Origin: Psilocybe azurescens
Lineage: Eukaryota > Basidiomycota > Agaricomycetes > Agaricales > Agrocybaceae
Assembly (NCBI GenBank): GCA_023853785.1
Contig: JAJIRX010000926.1
Location: 1 to 64,000, forward strand
Direction: 5' to 3'
DNA: 64,000 bases
Under the pieces are notes generated by a model, which saw only the letters and a program-made list of their open reading frames with translations, was not told where the DNA came from and ran no database searches. Below are positions 24,589-35,124 of this stretch, piece by piece. Both the position numbers and the translations under genes were made by a program. The stretch's first letter is position 1. Each line of letters starts with the position of its first letter.

Positions 24589-26443
24589 TCAAGACAGCTG
24601 ATAGCATAAAAATATCTTCCCTCGCGCCCTCTCAGCCGGCGACACGATCATATCATGAGAGCGCACCCGGTGCTGCTGCCGTGTATCTAAAGGCTGAAGC
24701 TCCTGGGATACCTCTAGTGAGTCCGCTTCCGCTTCCTCGTCCCCCGGGAGGGCCTCGTACTCCTCAAACTGAGGGAGCTGGCTCAACAATAGGCGCTGGC
24801 GAAATTGATCGAACCTCATCATCGAAAAGACGCCAACCATCTGGATGATGTTCAGGGTAAGAAATGAGTTGATGACCTTCTGGACGCTCGCGGACGATGT
24901 TCGTGACTTGGAATCCAATACAAGACCGGCGAGTGTTTGCATGATTGTTGAGCCGGAGGACTCAATCTGTGCCAAGGTGAATCATTCCCCTAAGTAATTT
25001 AGGTGTGAAAAGGGGTTGCGTACGCTTTTGTGTGCTCCGAGGGCAGTTGATACATATTGGAGGGTACCAAGTGCGGGACGATAATGACAAGAAGCACTGT
25101 GAACGAGTCGTTAGCCATCTGCAGAATCAAAGTATTTAATATGAGTGGACATGAACTAACGCGGTGAAAATCCAATTCCAAGGCCGAAAGAAAGCATTGC
25201 GGGAAGAGGCGTTCCCGTAGAAATGGGAGGGAGAGCAAGCCACGCATAACACATTAAGGTAAGCACCGAAGAGAGTAAAAGGAGGCGGTGAACAATGGAT
25301 CGCTTTTTGACCCTGTCAGTTATGTATCCACACTATTGTAATCGATACAGGTTGAACGCGGGAATTATTGAGCAAAATTTTGGACGCACTATAGGATAGA
25401 GAAATATACTCCCTGCCAGGAGAAATGAAGACTGTTCGGCCGCTTTGCCTTCCGAAAGGCCGTAGCGATGCTCAATTATATTTCTTGATTGATACCCAAG
25501 TAAATTCAGCACTACATAGGTAGAGAGTGTCACTTACGGGGCAAGATGCGGGAATGGCGACCAGATAAATCCACAAAATACGTTGATGGCGATGTATAAC
25601 CAGAATATGTCGCCCATATTTAGCAGATCTCTAAGATGTACCCTCCGTTTCGACGTCACGTCGTGCAGTGCCTCTTGTTCAGACAATCGTCCCGTATTCT
25701 CAGCCTCAGCGCCGATTTCCCCCGCAATCCACTTTTCATACCAGAGATAAAACAAATTCACAGTGAAGGAAAAGCCAGCGAGGAAGGTTGAGGGCGAAGA
25801 ACGGCGCATGCGGACTCCACTGGGACAGGGGAAAGGAGACACGGGCAGAGATAAATGATGCACTTTTGCCGGCTACAAGGCCAAGTGCAAGCGACAGACC
25901 CAACCCATGATCTTTGAAGTATCGCACTATAATGGTCTCCCTGAACGACGGCAAGCGGTGATATCCCAAGTCCAAAGATAAACATGCCAAACACCATAGT
26001 CTTCACGGAGCCTGACAGTTCACCGAGAAGCAGAATAAGCTGACCGGTAAGGATGATGGACGTTGCTATGATGCTACTGAGAGAGGTCCCGAGTCTCGCA
26101 GCAAAGAGACCACCCACTTCAGAGGGAAGAAGTCAGAGGTGCACCTCTATGCCAGTAATTGCGAAGAAAGGCGCTTGACGAACCTAGGGGAGTCCATGTG
26201 CTGTTGAGAGCAAAAGCTGCAATCAATAGACCAAATTGACCATTGGTCGTTCCTTTCTCTCTCGATAGCTGGGACTTCAGGGGCCCAAGGGTATTCTGTC
26301 CACTACACAATACTCATTAGTGGCATCGTACTATTTCCCATTCTACCTGGTACTCACAAATGACTCCCAATGCTCAAGGAACACGCACAAACCAGCGCCA
26401 ACCCTCTCAGTAGTACCACCCTCCTGGACGCAGTAGCAGACAT
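24589..26443 (-). CDS. MFS transporter, MFSD1-like
   Basis: A 12-TM major facilitator resembling the MFSD1 group (a lysosomal dipeptide carrier in animals); the fungal substrate is not known. The start at 26443 reads MSATASRRVVLLRGLALVCA with TM1 following. Then come GQNTLGPLKSQLSREKGTTN, GQFGLLIAAFALNSTWTPL, GGLFAARLGTSLSSIIATS, FGLGISPLAVVQETIIVRYF and KDHGLGLSLALGLVAGKSAS. After the central loop (DVTSKRRVHLRDLLNMGDIF) come WLYIAINVFCGFIWSPFPHL, SSFLLAGSIFLYPIV and SSGSTIMQTLAGLVLDSK. The acidic C-terminal tail contains FEEYEALPGDEEAEADSLEV and the stop is at 24589-24591. One frame break lies near 25790, between PHAPFFA and STFLAGFS. It converges with the upstream-lying membrane protein gene. 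Confidence 0.8.
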
Positions 26444-27911
26444 GGGTAAAAGTCCAATTTTACACTGTTTCCACCCTTGATGTATCGGTAGCGAGCGGTA
26501 CGTTCCCCAAGACAGCGAAATCTGTCATGAGGCAAAGGAAGGAAGGAAGACAAGGCTAATTTGAGCGGTGGAGCCTTCGTATTTGCATCCTGTGTTCATG
26601 CCGGATCTAATGGATTCCCGCAGCCTACATGCCGTGATGAATTAAAGCCTGAAAGGTGCAATGCTGAGCTGATGCATGATGGGAGGACACTAGCGTAATG
26701 TTACTTGCTAATCGTGAGAACTTGAATTTGAAAGGTGTGCAGGTATTGCGAACAGATAAGTATAGGAACTCAGCCGCGTTTACCTACTCCATTCAGGCGA
26801 AAATATGCACTGCAGTAGCTATCATTTTTTGTAGTCAGGCCATGTGTAAAGTCTATTAATAATCCATTCAAATTTCTATTTTTAGACCAGATGAAACAAC
26901 AGAAGGTCAGTTCTTGCAAAATAATGCTATCTTCTGAGTACCAACAAAACCTTCACTTCAGTAATGTCTGAACCTTGAGAAACCAATTGTGGACCACGGA
27001 ATCACTACATGGAGGAAATCTGTTCCGGGCGTTAATGAGCATTTTATTGCACCTCTAGTCCGGAAGAAGCTTCCGCATTATGTCTATTTTACTGGGAACC
27101 GAGATGAGGCAAATTCGTGAGCGCTCTGGAGACGGGTAGGGAACACGTAGAGAGAAATAGTATCGTGGTTTAAAGAAGCTGAAAAAATGCACTTGATATA
27201 GACTTTGTTATATCTGGCAGGAAGAACTTGATGATCCAATATGAACAGCAGAATATAGAACTCCTGCCAAACCCGCAACAGTATCACATCACAGTACTTA
27301 TCCTAAATAAAGGAAACAGATTTATAGCCAAGAACCGCGCGGATTCTTGTCAGAATAGATACTCTTGCCTTCCAAGGCCTGAATAGGAAGTATTGAATAT
27401 CTATCAGCCAGTGGTATTGATGTGGCAAAATAGGTACCTATAGCATGTTTGATAACCATTAAGCGCCTAATTACTCCGACTCTAGCGGTCAATCATGTCA
27501 AAGTCATCTAGAGAAACCTTGCCGTCTTTTCTAGCTACAGGTCGTTCGATGATGAATATTTTCTCAATCCTCTTCAACTCAGGACAGAATAGCATGAAAA
27601 CGTTGCCTCCACATCCTCTATCTATAGAGATCATCAATCACCGCAGATACCTGCAAGTACTCCACTTTTCCCTGCAGGGTTTTGATCCTGAATCAATATC
27701 GTGATCGTTGATAACGTCTCTAAGATTGGCAGAATTGTAGTGTCAAAAAAGCTCCAGAATAGATACAATCTTCACGGCTTAAAATATAACGAAGGCTATA
27801 ATTATGACTGCATTGCCTTGCGGGAGGCCGCAGTGAATATAAAATGGGCGTTTCAACGGATCCCCTGCCTCAAGTCATAGGAGCTCCCCCTTAGTTCGGT
27901 AGATATTCACT
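26444..27911. other. Intergenic, AT-rich, no supported gene
   Basis: About 1.5 kb between divergent genes. Two ORFs of 67-69 codons (27084-27287 minus and 27495-27704 plus) have no recognisable features. Near 27838 AATATAAAATGGGC lies about 75 bases upstream of the next start and is a plausible TATA element for that gene. Confidence 0.45.
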
Positions 27912-29154
27912 ATGGATCACAGTCTCCTCGCAAATGCTACTACTGTCAATCCAGCGAATCTACCGGTCCCCGACCAGAAGATAGCATTCTTGATGGTTAC
28001 AGCTATGTGCTCCGGGATGAGCATAATCACTTGCGGTTTTGTTATCATAACGTGAATCATAGCTCACTATAGCTTAACTGAATATGCTCATATCTTTTTT
28101 TCGTTTTTGCAGACAAGGGCCGTCTCTCAAACTCACGTTCGACCGTGAGCGCCAACGTTTCTTGGCCTTCGTCAGTTTATTGGCGGCTATATTTGGTCTA
28201 TTCGGGAATGGCTTCCAGCTCAGCGATCATCCAAAATCCGCCGGAGAATCCACTGCGTCTTTCTTCTTCAACTGGCTTGTACAGGTGCTTATTTCATCCT
28301 CACCTTTTCCATGCGGGCGTTTCAAACACTGTACTCAAATTTCATTCATGATTAGCTCGGGTTCGCTGGCATCGCGCATAACAGCATCATCAGGCTTCTC
28401 ACGGCCCGGGCGAAGACGCCTGCCCCGGAACTGATCACGCGCACGTCCAGATTATGCTGCGTGTTCTACCTCCTCACATTGCCTGTCATGGCGCCAACGT
28501 TCATCTCGTTAATCCACCCTTCGCGCTCATCGGTGAAGGTCGTCGCCCGAGATATGAATATCACATACGTCTGCGTCGTCGAAGCGTTGGCGACGGTTGC
28601 AGATATCTCGCTTCTATGGAGGTTTACTAATTATAAGGAACACGGACACGAAACACGGAGGAAGATGATCCAGGATATGTGGATCGTCTACGCATTTATT
28701 TGGTTTACGATTGGTGCTGATATATTTGCAAAGGCGAGCATACTCTCCCTTGGTCTGAATGTAATACTGATCAACACCTCGTCTTCCGCGTATCCAGATT
28801 TTCCGCAACAAGACTGGCGATCTCGTTTCGGACCTCGCGATCACGAACTTGACCCTGACATTACGCGCAGTCGCTGCACTAATGTACGGATCGACGTTAC
28901 GAAATGCCCAAGAAATCTATTCTTATCATTCAGGCGCCTTTGGGCACTCCCTTTCCAGAGCTAACCCTGGCAGTAACCCTGGCAGTAACCCGACGAGGAA
29001 ACACGCGATCGACCCATCACAAACATTTATTGCTGACAGTTCGGAGAGGAATAGAACTTTCAAGATGAACGACATCACGGTCACCAAAGAAACGCATTCT
29101 GACAAGGATGGTGAAGTTTTCAATACCACAGCTAAAGTTTATGACGGCGCATAA
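27912..29154 (+). CDS. Seven-TM-like integral membrane protein
   Basis: A putative fungal membrane protein or receptor-like protein; function and ligand are unknown. The start at 27912 gives a glycosylatable N-terminus, MDHSLLANATTVNPANLPVP, then TM1 (IAFLMVTAMCSGMSIITCGF). Across an intron it reads ITQGPSLKLTFDRERQRFLA and FVSLLAAIFGLFGNGFQL; then LGFAGIAHNSIIRLLTARAK, CCVFYLLTLPVMAPTFISLI, MNITYVCVVEALATVADISL and DMWIVYAFIWFTIGADIFAK. The last exon (from about 28799) reads IFRNKTGDLVSDLAITNLTL with a cytosolic-looking tail rich in Ser, Asp and Lys, ending FNTTAKVYDGA at a TAA (29154). A 15-base repeat in the tail codes PGSN twice. No frame break is needed if the phase-2 intron near 28050 is used. 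Confidence 0.65.
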
Positions 29155-29442
29155 TATGTATACCTCAGCCTAAGAGCATTGTATCTATAATGTATAAACA
29201 CAACCCATGGATTTCTTTCAGCAGATTATCTGATCGTCACTAGTCGAATGGTACCGTGAGCTAAGCCATCTTAATTGTTGGATAAAAACACTTTATTTAA
29301 GGCCTGGAGTAATTTCAACACCCTCTCTCGTTTCATCGAAGCCATGATTGTCAGGCCTTGACATCCATGCTACAAATCGAACAAGTGTCATTTAATACAT
29401 AGATCATTTCCTTGGAATGCTAGACTTTGATTGTAATGCATA

Positions 29443-29451
29443 AGTGACAAT
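29443..29451. repeat. Left target-site duplication of the 2.8-kb element
   Basis: AGTGACAAT at 29443-29451 is repeated at 32268-32276, directly outside the two terminal inverted repeats. The shared string can be read as long as 13 bases (TAAGTGACAATTA), because the TIR end itself starts with TA. Confidence 0.8.
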
Positions 29452-29463
29452 TAGTCTCGGTCT

Positions 29464-29985
29464 AGGACCCCTGACATATGGCCAAAATGTCGTTGGCAAA
29501 TACGGACAAAAATTTGAGATTTTTGGAAAATGATGTCGTAGAATCCGGACAAAATAGCTCGAAAATCGAAAAGGACGTCTTAAATTATCGGACAAGAGCC
29601 ACAAATTTTTAAAATGTTGTCATCGGAATACGGACAAATGGTAGAGTGGTTTGAAGCTTGCGCATCGTTATGATGAAGTATAGGTTCAATCCTGATATAA
29701 CGTATATCTGTTTGTTTTCCAATGTCGAGAAAGTACCACATATGCATCGGAACACTCGGAAAATTTTACAATACTGCATTGCCTTATAGGCGTCGGCGAG
29801 GCGAAAAGTCGACCTAACGTAGAAAAAATGGCCTTTTTCGAAGGCCGTTGCCAAAATCCGGACAAAAAATTGAAAACGAAAAAGGACGTTGCAAATCCGG
29901 ACAGATTTGGACCATGCTGTCCGGACACAAATTTTGAGATTTCGGGTTTTTTGCCAACGACATTTTGGCCATATGTCAGGGTCCT
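29464..29985. mobile_element. 522-bp nested TIR element (hAT-like MITE)
   Basis: The ends are AGGACCCCTGACATATGG on the left and the inverted AGGACCCTGACATATGG on the right, followed by a further 20-odd perfectly matching bases. The perfect 30-base core is 29471-29500 against 29950-29979. It is flanked by CTCGGTCT (29456-29463) and CTCGGCCT (29986-29993), an 8-base target duplication with one mismatch, typical of the hAT superfamily. The undisturbed target (CTCGGCCTCCCATCC, in reverse) survives in the right TIR of the host element near 32247-32262. Internally it carries several TCCGGACA or CGGACAAA motifs arranged in both directions. No coding capacity. Confidence 0.85.
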
Positions 29986-30244
29986 CTCGGCCTCCCATCC
30001 TCTTTCGGAACAGATACCCAATATGGGTATCCCTCCGTTAGAGTCTGGGATACTACCAACGGTCGCAATATACCTTTGCGTTCGCAAAATTCTTGGATTT
30101 TCTTGGCACGTTGGTCAGCAATTCGCTAGCGGAAAACGCGTCGCGTCCACCTAATCTACCTCTATCTATCTTGATCAAACATGAGGATAAGATAATCTCA
30201 ATAAAACAGTGGCTCGTACATGTAATTACTCACTTCTTCTACCT

Positions 30245-30661
30245 ATGTCTCGACAATCTAGGACTCCATACTTTATGCACCTTGATTTGGATGATGATTT
30301 TAATGTGCAAGAGTCTGAATCAGAAGCTGTCAGCTCTCCGGGCCCTCATTCCTTACCTGTTCTGGCTCTTCCGTTGACCCCTTCTCAAGATCCCATACCG
30401 TTTTCTTCTCTTTCTGATCTACCTGAGGGCGAAGAATATGACTCCGACTTCATACTCAACCCCGAAACACCAACAAAACGTCCTTCTCCAATTAACAACA
30501 CGGAAAGGGCACGATTAACATTGGACTTTATGTGGAAGTTCTCGCGGTTCTCTCTCGGTCAATTTCTCGAGACATTTTTTGATTGTATCATCCCGCACAG
30601 AGTGTCAAAGAGTGCACCATCAAATACAAGGTCATTCAGAAAATATGTATTTTTTCAATAA
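30245..30661 (+). pseudogene. Decayed transposon-associated ORF
   Basis: An ORF inside the 2.8-kb element beginning MSRQSRTPYFMHLDLDDDFN, followed by an acidic, Ser/Pro-rich stretch (LPEGEEYDSDFILNPETPTK), then RARLTLDFMWKFSRFSLGQF and LETFFDC, and a stop after KYVFFQ. The segment LTLDFMWKFSRFSLGQFLE resembles the N-terminal region of long transposon-associated proteins common in Agaricomycetes (DUF6589 type); this is a resemblance from memory, not a search. Another frame continues briefly to about 30770. I read it as the truncated start of an element-encoded protein. Confidence 0.4.
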
Positions 30662-30787
30662 AACTCTGTCACAATACGCACTTCGACTGTCAGCTCAGGG
30701 ACCGCTACATATATTAGTGAAAGAATATTTCTATCCAACACCTTTAAACTCATTAGCCATGAGAATCTAGAGACAGTGGTAGTTGGT

Positions 30788-31218
30788 TTAGACACCGCAA
30801 TCGTCCGCCTCGCTCAACGGGCCACAGTTGGCCCAGAACGTGTTGGAACTGCCCTCGGTGACCCAAAGGGGTCCACCGCAGCCATTGGCCGTGAAGGTTC
30901 TGCTGTTGAGCTTGAAAGAGTTGTCGCAGAAATTAGTGCCCCTCTGAAAATAAGCAATAGCGGTGTGTAAGTATCTTTGTGTAATAAAGACTGCGTGAAG
31001 GACCTACAGCTGCAATGATAACATTGTTGCACTTGCTTTGTCCGTCGACCCATGCAACTACATTGTTGAACGTGCTGCCGATGTTGATACCAAAGATGGG
31101 ACCAGGGCCGTCGAATCGCCGTCTGTCGCGGCCTCAGCGGGAGCAGGAGAGGCACTGACGAGATGAGCACCAGCGATGAAGATGGCGGCGACGGTGGCGA
31201 AAGAGAATTGGATTTCTG
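30788..31218 (-). CDS. Small secreted cysteine-rich protein
   Basis: A probable extracellular protein of roughly 125 residues, with no known family that I can name. The first visible exon encodes a signal-peptide-like stretch, IQFSFATVAAIFIAGAHLVS followed by ASPAPAEAATDGDS. After a one-base frame slip near 31109 it reads GPGPIFGINIGSTFNNVVAW, then VDGQSKCNNVIIAA. An intron (GTAGGT...TTTCAG) leads to the last exon: RGTNFCDNSFKLNSRTFTAN, GCGGPLWVTEGSSNTFWANC and GPLSEADDCGV, ending at a TAA (30788-30790). The five Cys in or near the last exon suggest disulfides. No ATG is visible in frame in the first exon or just upstream, so the start is on an unseen exon or is mutated. A strong TATA box lies upstream at 31352-31366. 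The gene lies wholly inside the 2.8-kb transposon. Confidence 0.6.
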
Positions 31219-31351
31219 AATGTCTAATTAAGCAACGTAGGCGATCAATACAGAGAAGGATATGCTGTCTGCAACACAGACTTGAGATGTTAATTACCTG
31301 AGAACAAATGTAAGGGTTGATGAACTGGAGAGACAGAGTATAAACGTCGCC

Positions 31352-31366
31352 TTTATATATATATTT
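31352..31366 (-). promoter_or_regulatory. TATA box of the secreted-protein gene
   Basis: The minus strand reads AAATATATATATAAA. It lies about 135 bases upstream of the signal-peptide exon, with a pyrimidine-rich stretch (CTCTGTCTCTCCAG) downstream of it, a typical fungal transcription start context. Confidence 0.55.
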
Positions 31367-32267
31367 CTGAATCCCTGAGATGGGAGTCCTTTGTTCGAGG
31401 CGTGTATCTAATAGACAACGGTGTATGGAAAACTATGCACACACCTAATGTGTGTATACTAAGAGCAGGAGATTCATATGCGCTCAATTGATTACAATCG
31501 TTGCTATTGTTTTTCACCAAGATAGAACCACTATGTATGGAAATCAACACTTACATGCAATGCGAGCACCCTAATAGGCGCCTAATCGACCACAAGAAGA
31601 GGCCGTTTAGATTGAAGTTCCCACCTTGCTGTCGGCATTGCTCTCAACGGGATAGATGAATGGAGCTACATGGTGTGGGTTATGCAAACTTCTATGATCC
31701 TGCTTACACCTCCGGACCTTGCCCATGCACAACACGGATTGCTTTTACCCCACTCGAGTGCACGAGGTAAAGACGGGACGTAATGAGCCATTCACCATCA
31801 TGTCACGAATCCCAATGGGAGCGATTTCTTTCCGTACAGGCGTTTGCGTCGGCACTGCAATGCTGTCTATCCCTCGCTATAGCACTGCACTCTTCAACTC
31901 TTTTGGCAAAGATCTTCGCAACTTTCGAAACTGGAAAAAGGATAGGTCCATACATCAATGAAGCAGAAAAAAGGAGGTTGTATGTAAATTGAAGAATGAT
32001 TAATCTATCTCTAGAAAGCGTCCAATAAAAGTGGCACTACTAGCGTCCTTACCAGAACATTAAGTAACTAGACTCGTCACTTTAGTAGCCCGTGTTTTCA
32101 TAAGCCCCTGTCCTCATCATCACGTGTGCGTATATTCAATATGTAAGTATTTAAGATTTAGACGTATATATTAGGTGGACGTGACGCGTTTTCCGCCAGC
32201 GAATTGCCAACCAACGTGCCAAGAAAATCCAGTATCTGTTCACAAAGAGGATGGGAGGCCGAGACTA

Positions 32268-32276
32268 AGTGACAAT
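32268..32276. repeat. Right target-site duplication of the 2.8-kb element
   Basis: AGTGACAAT, identical to 29443-29451 and in the same orientation, immediately follows the right TIR (ending CCGAGACTA at 32267). Confidence 0.8.
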
Positions 32277-32279
32277 TAT

Positions 32280-33262
32280 ATTTAAGGGTTTGTAACTGAA
32301 TACATAGGTAATAGATTAACAATTAAACTAAGACAGAGGGACAAAGAAATACTTTTGATGCGTATTTGGTCGGCTGCATTATGTACAGGCATAAAGCCTG
32401 AGGCACCTGCGAAGCCTTAAGCCCATGGCCCACGTCAAGGGAGCGCATCATCCATGGGAAGTACATACTACATCTCACGGCCAGATAAGTATCCGGTAGG
32501 CGAGCTTTATCGTCCGGCCACCCCCTTGTTTGGTAGGCAACCAGAGCGAATAGAATTGAAGCTAACCGCCTCGCGGTAGCATTCAACTGGGAGAGGACCA
32601 GCCACTGGCATTGAGCTGGTGGCCTTTGCTGCTCAGCAACCCTCAAAGGGGTCCGCTGTAAGCGACAGGTATCCCGCAATCGACCTCGCCAATGCCAGTA
32701 TTAGGTGTACGGCGTGACGATAGACATAATTGTGCAAAAGCGTGGTGTGATGGTATTGGTCTGCTGCCCAGAGGGATGGGTGGGCGTGCGTGTACAAGCA
32801 AAATCTATGGAATAAGTCAGAAGACAGTTCAAAACAAGAAAAGGTAATGACTCACTTGCTCATAGGCAACGACGAGCATAGTGTGTGGACTGTGCTCGCC
32901 GTTCCCTCCCACTGAATGCACCATGCTCTGGCCACCTGCCCCGTGAAAGGATTGGCGGGTGACAGATGAAATAAGTTCTGTTTAAACGATCAGCAGATGC
33001 GTCATAAATATAAAAAGAATGGCTCACAATAATAGTAGAAGCAGACAACGAGCATGGTCTTTGAAGACTGCTCGTCGTCAAATATCGTGTTGTAGCAAGG
33101 AGGAAACTGGAGCCAAGGACCCTACGGCGTTGAACGCCACGGGCTTATCCCTTTGGGGCTGCAGCCCTAGCATTCCCTGGCCCGATGTGTTAGCTACGAT
33201 AATATGTATACAAAGAATATCCTACCGGAAGAGAGCGCTAGGAAGAAAGAGCGGGAGAATTG
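32280..33262 (-). other. Possible minus-strand gene, structure unresolved
   Basis: A TATA box (33287-33294) and several exon-like minus-strand segments with good splice signals suggest a small gene: an exon ending at GTGAGCC near 33025, an acceptor TTTAAACAG near 32982, a donor GTGAGTC near 32853 and an acceptor TTCCATAG near 32806. One phase reads NLFHLSPANPFTGQVARAWC then IQWEGTASTVHTLCSSL; another reads FHGAGGQSMVHSVGGNGEHS. I cannot choose between phases and recognise no family. It lies between the transposon's right end and the hydrophobin region, in the same orientation as both secreted-protein genes. Confidence 0.3.
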
Positions 33263-33286
33263 GGGGTTCTCTGAGGTATAACCCCT

Positions 33287-33294
33287 CTTTTATA
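33287..33294 (-). promoter_or_regulatory. TATA box (TATAAAAG)
   Basis: The minus strand reads GGGATATAAAAGAGGGG. The same TATAAAAG core is used upstream of the hydrophobin at 35125-35132. It supports transcription of the unresolved minus-strand locus below 33262. Confidence 0.5.
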
Positions 33295-33329
33295 TCCCGA
33301 GATGCGGTCTTTGTTCCCAGTTAGGACTT

Positions 33330-33754
33330 GACTACTACGCCCGCCATGAACGATGAGAAAGATAAAATGCCTCGTGTTGGGTTCGATGGTGTTCAAATAT
33401 TCTCCCGGGGACGACTTTCATTTGTTCTGAATGGTAGGTGGCCTATTTAGGAATGCCCATCGATTAGTCCAAGGCTTCTGAAGGCCAGATAATCATTAGA
33501 TGTCGAGTCAAGACGGCATAATTCAGGACAAACCACACACAAAGACTCGTGGTCCAAGGGACAATGGAGATAAAATCCGCCACGATTGCTCCTCTTTGAT
33601 ACCTCGACGAGCAGGGCCCGGCGTTAGAGAGATTACCGGCCTCAAATCGATTGTTACCAGCATGTGAGAAGAAAGGAAAAGGAAAGGCGTGTGATGTCCT
33701 TACAGAACAGAAGTAGTGAAATTTGAATCACTATAGTCGGTGTATTTGCCTTTT

Positions 33755-33785
<31 letters not shown>

Positions 33786-34548
33786 GAAACGTCGTTTATT
33801 CTCCAATGTGGCTAGGCCACATGGTAGAGAATAGTTGCCTTGAATTCCCATCTGCACATCGAATGAATCACTAGGTACGCCGCCCATGGGCCAAGGGCTT
33901 CAGGGCTGTCCAAAATACTCACACTGATTGCTCTGTGTGCAGTGATTTCCAAGTTCGCGACTAATAAGAATGCACTGAAGCGCATTCTTCGGACCCGGCG
34001 TAGAGGTGGTGTGTTTGATTGGTTCCTCTTATCGATCCAATCAAGCGGAGGGTCTAGATTGGATACATTCCCGCCGAGAATCAACTGGAGAGTCTCAGGA
34101 AAAGGCTCGAATCAGTGTGGCTTGACATACAATCGACATATAATGGTCAGCGATGGGTACTGACTACCGAAGCTGTACCGCGGAGTGACGGTCGTCCACT
34201 GGTCGAGTCATAGGTGCCCACAACGCCACAAATGTGACAATGGGAGCAAATGGATTGCACGTGGTTAGCGCAAGCGGCTTTCTGTCATGACTCTCAGCCT
34301 CGCCGAGAACCAAAAAAGCTCGTGTTTGTCAAGATTTCGACACCAACCAGTCATGGAAAAAACACGAATGGGTTGCTTTGGCGCATGAAGTACTCAAACG
34401 ATTTTCAAGAGTCTACAGCTGCAGATGCCAGTGGAGGCATCATGTAATCTGTGGGATTTATAGCGCACGCTTAGCTCTTATAACAACATCCATTCAAAAA
34501 TCTGTCCGTAAAATCTGATACAACGAAACAACGAAGGATAATAAACAA
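33330..34548. other. Intergenic with retroposition-like poly(A) tract
   Basis: No supported gene. A 90-codon minus ORF (33812-34084) has no motif I recognise. The minus strand carries AATAAA at 33795-33800 followed nine bases later by a 29-base poly(A) tract, so part of this region may be a retroposed transcript. Confidence 0.4.
33757..33785. repeat. T29 homopolymer (poly(A) on minus strand)
   Basis: Twenty-nine consecutive T on plus, preceded by TTTTTC. On minus this is AATAAA, nine bases, then A29, which looks like the 3' end of a polyadenylated transcript inserted in the genome. No clear target-site duplication was found. Confidence 0.75.
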
Positions 34549-35053
34549 CTACAAGTTAACGTTGATGGGAGTGCAGCCGAGGGCAATAAGACCATCTGCG
34601 TGAGTTGAGTTAGTATTTGCTAACGAGCCTATAAATTTTCACGTACTGAAGGAGTTGTCGGTGCAGCACACGGGTTGGGCAGTGCTAAAATAGGTCATCA
34701 TTAGATTGGGTAAAAATAACGACAAAGGTAAACAACCCCTACCATGAGTTCCCTCCAACCCCAATGACAGAGATGGGACTGCAGTTGACGCCAACGAGGG
34801 CGGTAACATCTTGGACAACAACCCCCAAAGAGACAACAGTCCTGCGATACTGCTGCTACCTGCAGCTTGAACGCTGTTGCCTTCATATCGACCCCAGAGT
34901 TCAGTATATGCTGAATGACCGCAATAAAAACGCGGAGCACGTACAACATTGAATATCGCCGGTGTCGCACTGGCTGGCTGGCTCATTCCTGCGAACAGGA
35001 TTGGCAGCCGCAAGGGTGGCAAGAGCGAGAGCAGTGATGACTTTGAATTGCAT
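34549..35053 (-). CDS. Class I hydrophobin
   Basis: A small secreted amphipathic protein that coats aerial hyphae and fruit-body surfaces. The start at 35053 gives a signal peptide, MQFKVITALALATLAAANP. The eight-Cys pattern follows: QCDTGDIQCC (C1-C3, with an intron GTACGT...ATGAAG splitting the second Cys of the pair), NSVQAAGSSSIAGLLSL, VVVQDVTALVGVNCSPISVI (C4), CTAQPVCCTDNS (C5-C7) and GLIALGCTPINVNL (C8), ending at a TAG (34549-34551). The spacing C-x6-CC ... C ... C-x5-CC ... C is class I. Between LLSL and GVVVQ the frame is one T short (three A on plus, 34827-34829). Three introns are seen, in positions usual for mushroom hydrophobins. The length of about 110 residues is normal. Confidence 0.92.
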
Positions 35054-35124
35054 GCTGAAGATGAAGCCCTTGAGTTACTCAGAAAGATGTATTTGAGTGA
35101 GGAATAACGAAGTAAAATATCAGG

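Larger units (their letters stand above)
29452..32267. mobile_element. 2.8-kb TIR DNA transposon (Mutator-like by TSD)
   Basis: The termini are inverted copies of each other: left TAGTCTCGGCCTCCCATCC (split by the nested element) and right 32170-32267, the reverse complement. The right TIR is 98 bases. The left TIR runs 29452-30155 and contains two extra pieces: the 522-base nested element with its 8-base duplication, and a 76-base segment at 30018-30093. The element is flanked by AGTGACAAT on both sides. Long TIRs with a 9-base duplication fit Mutator-like elements. Inside are a decayed ORF (30245-30661), a minus-strand secreted-protein gene (30788-31218) with its own TATA box, and about 800 bases of unassigned DNA. 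No intact transposase is visible, so this is a non-autonomous or degenerate copy. Confidence 0.8.

Noticed and set aside
29464..29985. ORFs of 100-130 codons on both strands in the nested element
   Set aside because: They mirror each other across the inverted repeats and have no motif. The element is non-coding and the ORFs are by-products of its structure.
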